64,000 nt of DNA, from NCBI GenBank assembly GCA_039192165.1, contig JBCCXD010000001.1, positions 496,001-560,000 on the forward strand. The letters run 5' to 3'. The position numbers and the translations under genes were made by a program. Origin of the DNA: Dinoroseobacter sp039192165 (GTDB taxonomy: Bacteria > Pseudomonadota > Alphaproteobacteria > Rhodobacterales > Rhodobacteraceae). The notes beneath the pieces are model-generated. The model was not told where the DNA came from. It saw only the letters and a list, made by a program, of their open reading frames with translations, and did no database searches. Shown here piece by piece: positions 60,508-64,000 of the stretch (positions are counted from its first letter, which is position 1; the number at the start of each line of letters is the position of its first letter).

Positions 60508-60990
60508 TCAGATGGCCGGCCGCACCTGCCCGGCAACTCCGTCCCAGGCGTGTGGCCGAAGAGCATGGGCCAGAACGCGGTCGGGATTGGTCGGCGCAGG
60601 CATTTGCACGTCTTGCGCTTTGTAAAACCCAAACCGGCTGTAATAGGGCGCATCTCCGACCAAAAGCACCCGCTCCCACCCGAGGGCCGCTGCAGTCTGA
60701 AGACCTTCCTGGATCAGAAAAGCGCCGAGCCCTTCGCCCTGCCGTGTCGGGTGCACTGCCACAGGTCCCAGAAGCAGGCAGGGTGCTGCGCCAACGCGGA
60801 CCGGCCAGAACCGGATCGCGCCACCAAGCACAGACTGGTCATCGCGCGCCACCATGCAAAGCTCGGACACCGGGTCGATCCCATCGCGCAATCGGTAGGA
60901 TGACAGCATCTCCCGCCCCGGCGCGAAACACAGATCATAGAGGGCTTCGACCTCCCACCAATCGTCTGGCTGCTCTTGCCTCAATTCCAC
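60508..60990 (-). CDS. GNAT-family N-acetyltransferase
   Basis: About 160 residues with the acetyl-CoA binding motif VAVHPTRQGEGLGAFLIQEGL and the later LLVGDAPYYSRFGFYKAQ, typical of the YhbS-like GNAT group. Acceptor is unknown. The longest frame begins with TTG at 61050 and has no family-like leader, so I prefer the GTG at 60990; this start is uncertain. It is convergent with ptsP. Confidence 0.8.
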   Translation of the reverse strand: MELRQEQPDDWWEVEALYDLCFAPGREMLSSYRLRDGIDPVSELCMVARDDQSVLGGAIRFWPVRVGAAPCLLLGPVAVHPTRQGEGLGAFLIQEGLQTAAALGWERVLLVGDAPYYSRFGFYKAQDVQMPAPTNPDRVLAHALRPHAWDGVAGQVRPAI

Positions 60991-61090
60991 CGCTGTCGCT
61001 TTCCGCCAAACCTGCGTTTTTCGCTGGCCCAAGCGCCTAACACAGGGCAAATGTGCTGCGCAAACGTGCGGCGCCCCGCCAGGAGGAAAA

Positions 61091-61696
61091 ATGTTCTATC
61101 GACCAGAGGATGGGCATGGACTGCCCCATAACCCGTTCAACGCGATCGTGACGCCCCGTCCTATTGGCTGGATTTCGACGCGCGGTGGCACCGGTCGGGA
61201 CAACCTTGCGCCCTACTCCTTTTTCAACGCGGTGGCCTATGTCCCCCCGCAGGTCATGTTTTCCTCAACCGCTGTTAAGGAAGACAGGGGGGATACAAAG
61301 GACAGCGTTGCCAATATCCGCGATACCGGGGTTTTCTGTGTCAACATCGTCTCCTACGCCTTGCGCGATGTGATGAACAAAAGCTCGCAAGCCTTTGCCG
61401 CGGATGTCGACGAGTTCCAAGCAGCGGGGATCGAGAAGGCCGAGTGCGAGACCATCGACTGCCCCCGTGTGGCCGCTGCGCCGGCGAACCTCGAATGCAC
61501 GCTCACGCAGATCGTGAAACTCCCGGGAGCGGCAAATTTTCTGGTACTCGGCGAAGTAACGGGCGTGCACATGTCCGATGCAAATATCGTTGACGGGCGC
61601 TTTGATGTCACCACATTCGAGCCGCTGTCACGGCTCGGGTACCGGGACTATGCCAAGGTCGACACCCTGTTTAGTCTCGCCCGGCCCGACGATTGA
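61091..61696 (+). CDS. Flavin reductase-family protein
   Basis: A 201-residue split-beta-barrel flavoprotein of the DIM6/NTAB (flavin reductase) family. The family motif NAIVTPRPIGWISTRGGTG with LAPYSFFNAVAYVPPQVMF forms the FMN site, and SVANIRDTGVFCVNIVSYAL follows. It binds FMN and may reduce flavin or act as an oxidoreductase itself; partner is unknown. AGGAGG lies just before the ATG. It diverges from the GNAT gene. Confidence 0.9.
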   Translation: MFYRPEDGHGLPHNPFNAIVTPRPIGWISTRGGTGRDNLAPYSFFNAVAYVPPQVMFSSTAVKEDRGDTKDSVANIRDTGVFCVNIVSYALRDVMNKSSQAFAADVDEFQAAGIEKAECETIDCPRVAAAPANLECTLTQIVKLPGAANFLVLGEVTGVHMSDANIVDGRFDVTTFEPLSRLGYRDYAKVDTLFSLARPDD

Positions 61697-61743
61697 CGCC
61701 GCAAAGGCGGCGTGCCTTCGGCGAGGATATTTTCAGACTTGAA
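61697..61743 (+). terminator. Stem-loop and T-rich motif after flavin reductase
   Basis: CGCCGC (61697-61702) pairs with GCGGCG (61707-61712) around AAAG. GCCTTCGGC, a UUCG-type mini-hairpin, and then GAGGATATTTTCAGACTTGA (from 61723) follow. The last part is the second copy of the T-rich Rhodobacteraceae motif also seen at 35125-35145. Together they look like a terminator for the flavin-reductase gene. Confidence 0.55.
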
Positions 61744-61751
61744 TGCGCGGT

Positions 61752-63359
61752 CTAGTGCCCGGCCCCGAGAATGCCTGTCTTGACAGAGTAGTTCGCCGCA
61801 ATCGCATAATCCGGGTCGTCGTCACTGTCGATGATCAGCTGTCCGGCTTTTGCCAGAAGCTGATGACAGTCCCGGCTCAGGTGGCGCAGTTGCAGACTTT
61901 TGCCCGCCGCCGCGTATTTTGCAGCGACGGCTTCGATCGCGGTCAGAGCCGACTGGTCCACAACGCGGCTGTCGGCAAACTCAACGATCACAGCAGCCGG
62001 GTCCACATCAGGTGTAAAGAGCTCCACAAAGCCCGTCGCCGAGCCGAAGAAAAGCGGTCCCTGAATTTGATAGACCTTGGCGCCTTCGGGCGTGATGTGG
62101 GTCTTGGCAAAAATGCGTGAAGCATTGTTCCAGGCATAGGCCAGGGCTGAGACGATCACGCCGACGACAACCGCGATGGCGAGGTCGGTCAGCACCGTCA
62201 CGACGGTAACCAACACAATCACCACCGCGTCGGTCAGCGGCACGCGGCGCATGATGGTCAGCGACTGCCACGCGAACGTGCCGATCACGACCATGAACAT
62301 CACACCGACAAGAGCTGCCAGCGGGATCTGTTCGATCAAAGGGGACGCGCCCACAATGAAGAACAAAAGAAAGAGTGCGGCCGCAACACCCGCGATCCGC
62401 GTGCGCCCGCCAGACTTCACATTGATCATGGACTGGCCGATCATGGCGCAGCCGCCCATGCCCCCAAAGAACCCGGTCACAGTATTCGCGACCCCTTGGG
62501 CAATGCATTCCTGGCTTGCACCACCGCGCTTGCCGGTGATTTCGCCCACCAGGTTGAGCGTCAGCAGACTCTCAATCAGGCCAATGGCCGCGAGAATGAT
62601 CGCATAGGGCGCGATGATCTGCAGCGTTTCAAAATTGATCGGAACCGTGGGAATGTGGAACGTCGGCAGACCGCCTTCGATTGACGCCATATCGCCGACC
62701 CGCGGGACATCAATCCCAAAGGCGATCACCAGCACTGCGACAATCCCTATGCCGGCAAGGGGAGCCGGTACGACACTTGTCAGTTTTGGCATGCCCCAGA
62801 TGATTGCCATGGTCAGGATGACCAGTCCCAGCATCATCACCAGCGGCCAGCCAGTCATCCATACCATGTCGCCATCGGCGCCCGGCACCTTGAACTGCGT
62901 CAGCTGCGCCAGAAAAATCACGATGGCCAAGCCATTCACAAAGCCCAGCATCACAGGATGCGGCACCATTCTGATGAACTTGCCCAGTTTGAACACCCCT
63001 GCCAGCACTTGCAGCCCCCCCATCAGCACCACAGTGGCGAAAAGGTACTCGACCCCGTGCTGCGCAACGAGCGAGACCATCACGACCGCCAAAGCGCCGG
63101 TTGCGCCGGAAATCATGCCCGGGCGCCCCCCGATCAAGGCTGTGATCAGCCCGACGATGAAGGCGGCATAGAGGCCGACCAGCGGATGCACGCCCGCAAC
63201 AAAGGCAAAGGCCACCGCTTCGGGGACAAGCGCGAGGGCCACGGTAAGTCCGGACAGAAGCTCGATACGAAGGCGATCAAGGCTGAGCGTCTCGCTCGGC
63301 GCGGTCGGGCCGGAAAAAGCAAGACGATTGGCAAAAGATGCCATCAGGGCACGGGCCAT
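61752..63359 (-). CDS. SulP-family inorganic anion transporter
   Basis: A 535-residue SulP transporter with ten to twelve membrane helices and a C-terminal STAS domain (about 425-525, containing VIVEFADSRVVDQSALTAIEA). Signatures are ALALVPEAVAFAFVAGVHPLVGLYA and NTVTGFFGGMGGCAMIGQSMINVKSGG. Members carry sulfate, bicarbonate or dicarboxylates; the substrate is not decided. AAGGA precedes the ATG by 8 bases. It diverges from mtnP and is convergent with the flavin reductase. Confidence 0.93.
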   Translation of the reverse strand: MARALMASFANRLAFSGPTAPSETLSLDRLRIELLSGLTVALALVPEAVAFAFVAGVHPLVGLYAAFIVGLITALIGGRPGMISGATGALAVVMVSLVAQHGVEYLFATVVLMGGLQVLAGVFKLGKFIRMVPHPVMLGFVNGLAIVIFLAQLTQFKVPGADGDMVWMTGWPLVMMLGLVILTMAIIWGMPKLTSVVPAPLAGIGIVAVLVIAFGIDVPRVGDMASIEGGLPTFHIPTVPINFETLQIIAPYAIILAAIGLIESLLTLNLVGEITGKRGGASQECIAQGVANTVTGFFGGMGGCAMIGQSMINVKSGGRTRIAGVAAALFLLFFIVGASPLIEQIPLAALVGVMFMVVIGTFAWQSLTIMRRVPLTDAVVIVLVTVVTVLTDLAIAVVVGVIVSALAYAWNNASRIFAKTHITPEGAKVYQIQGPLFFGSATGFVELFTPDVDPAAVIVEFADSRVVDQSALTAIEAVAAKYAAAGKSLQLRHLSRDCHQLLAKAGQLIIDSDDDPDYAIAANYSVKTGILGAGH

Positions 63360-63568
63360 GGGCGAATCCTTGGAGGTTGGGGCGTTTGGGGTTGCGGGGG
63401 GCTTACCCTAAGTTGAGTTAGCGAGCCAGAGCCCAAAGGCAAATCCGAGTTGCACCAATTTCATACCTGCGCAAGGGCCCGCGGTAGGTTATTCGCATCT
63501 GCACCTCTTTACTTCACGCCTGGCACACGCTGTTCTGCACATGCGAAATCTGAGCAGGAAGGTAAGCG

Positions 63569-64000
63569 ATGGACACCTATATAGGCGTGATCGGCGGATC
63601 GGGGCTCTATGAGATTGACGGGCTCCAGGACGCCAAGTGGCAAACTGTCGACAGCCCGTGGGGCGCCCCGTCGGACCAAATTCTGACGGGCACACTCGAC
63701 GGCGTTAAAATGGCCTTCCTGCCGCGCCACGGCCGGGGCCATGTCCACAGTCCGACAACTGTGCCCTACCGCGCGAATATTGACGCCCTCAAGCGGCTTG
63801 GCGTCACGGATGTGATCTCGGTCAGTGCCTGTGGGTCGTTCCGAGAGGAGATGGCGCCGGGCGACTTCGTGGTTGTCGATCAGTTCATCGATCGGACCTT
63901 TGCACGGGACAAGTCCTTCTTTGGCACAGGCCTTGTGGCGCATGTAAGTGTCGCCCACCCGACCTGCCCGCGCCTTGGCGCAGCCTGCCTCGATGCAGGC
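63569..64000 (+). CDS. mtnP: S-methyl-5'-thioadenosine phosphorylase (partial, cut by window end)
   Basis: The first 144 residues of an MTA phosphorylase. Translation from ATG 63569 starts MDTYIGVIGGSGLYEIDGL, then has LPRHGRGHVHSPTTVPYRANI with the phosphate-binding Arg-His, and VISVSACGSFREEMAPGD with the catalytic loop; these are family hallmarks. It cleaves methylthioadenosine to adenine and methylthioribose-1-phosphate in methionine salvage. AAGGT precedes the start. The frame runs open to the window end. Adenine produced here could feed the adenine deaminase encoded at 45246-46940. Confidence 0.93.
   Translation, partial: MDTYIGVIGGSGLYEIDGLQDAKWQTVDSPWGAPSDQILTGTLDGVKMAFLPRHGRGHVHSPTTVPYRANIDALKRLGVTDVISVSACGSFREEMAPGDFVVVDQFIDRTFARDKSFFGTGLVAHVSVAHPTCPRLGAACLDAG

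Overview
The window is a chromosomal segment of an alphaproteobacterium, most likely a marine Rhodobacteraceae (Roseobacter group). The evidence is the moderately high GC content, the gene families present (DUF1476 ATPase zeta subunit, split BmtB/BmtC methionine synthase, PLDc_N/SHOCT, DUF2852 and DUF4399 proteins, split purS/purQ, GT81 GpgS) and two copies of a short T-rich intergenic motif that I recognise from this family. There is no rRNA, prophage, insertion sequence, transposase or CRISPR array. It reads as ordinary core chromosome with several small accessory cassettes.

Layout. 1-904: a DUF1330 gene broken by an amber codon, and a small membrane/SHOCT protein. 1048-8186: a divergent GntR regulator and a six-gene operon (spermidine/putrescine-type ABC importer, hydantoin-racemase-like protein, dihydropyrimidinase) for uptake and hydrolysis of a cyclic ureide. 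8371-9376: a P-loop kinase and tRNA-Val(UAC). 9466-14015: a compatible-solute cassette with GpgP phosphatase, GpgS synthase and a convergent GH13_18 phosphorylase that probably makes and recycles glucosylglycerate. 14130-16652: YbaK-like deacylase, DUF2852 and RDD membrane proteins, and Bpt leucyltransferase. 16669-19796: DctB/DctD two-component system whose regulator lacks the GAFTGA loop. 19869-22957: purC-cupin-purS-alcohol dehydrogenase-purQ.

23130-29101: ATPase zeta subunit; homocysteine methyltransferase (BmtB), corrinoid protein (BmtC), a mini membrane protein and DUF1638; a hotdog thioesterase; two convergent serine hydrolases. 29300-35542: an orphan CoxL-type molybdenum hydroxylase and valS. 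35502-44979: class-V aminotransferase, glycosyltransferase, YgfZ, EF-P, CobQ, a PopZ-like protein, TolC and Pcm. 45246-50805: adenine deaminase, ExoD, and an arsenic operon (ArsR-ArsC fusion, GAPDH, ArsJ) that would export arsenate as 1-arseno-3-phosphoglycerate. 50928-56811: a divergent DUF1045 protein, a candidate anti-Shine-Dalgarno small RNA, a histone-deacetylase-like enzyme with a glutathione peroxidase, Nudix, DUF1178, SDR and P-loop proteins, and an AqpS-like aquaglyceroporin. 56987-64000: lysC-ptsP, GNAT, flavin reductase, SulP transporter and a truncated mtnP at the window edge.

The most noteworthy signals are: (i) a probable 'cuckoo'-type sRNA at about 51716-51855 (minus strand) whose terminator loop displays a CCUCCUCCCC anti-SD motif; (ii) a DctD-like regulator without its sigma-54 contact loop; (iii) a self-contained glucosylglycerate synthesis/phosphorolysis cassette; (iv) the ArsR-ArsC fusion with the ArsJ pathway; and (v) the split methionine synthase locus with a structured leader. 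Assignments are from reading sequence and motifs only; no database search was run.
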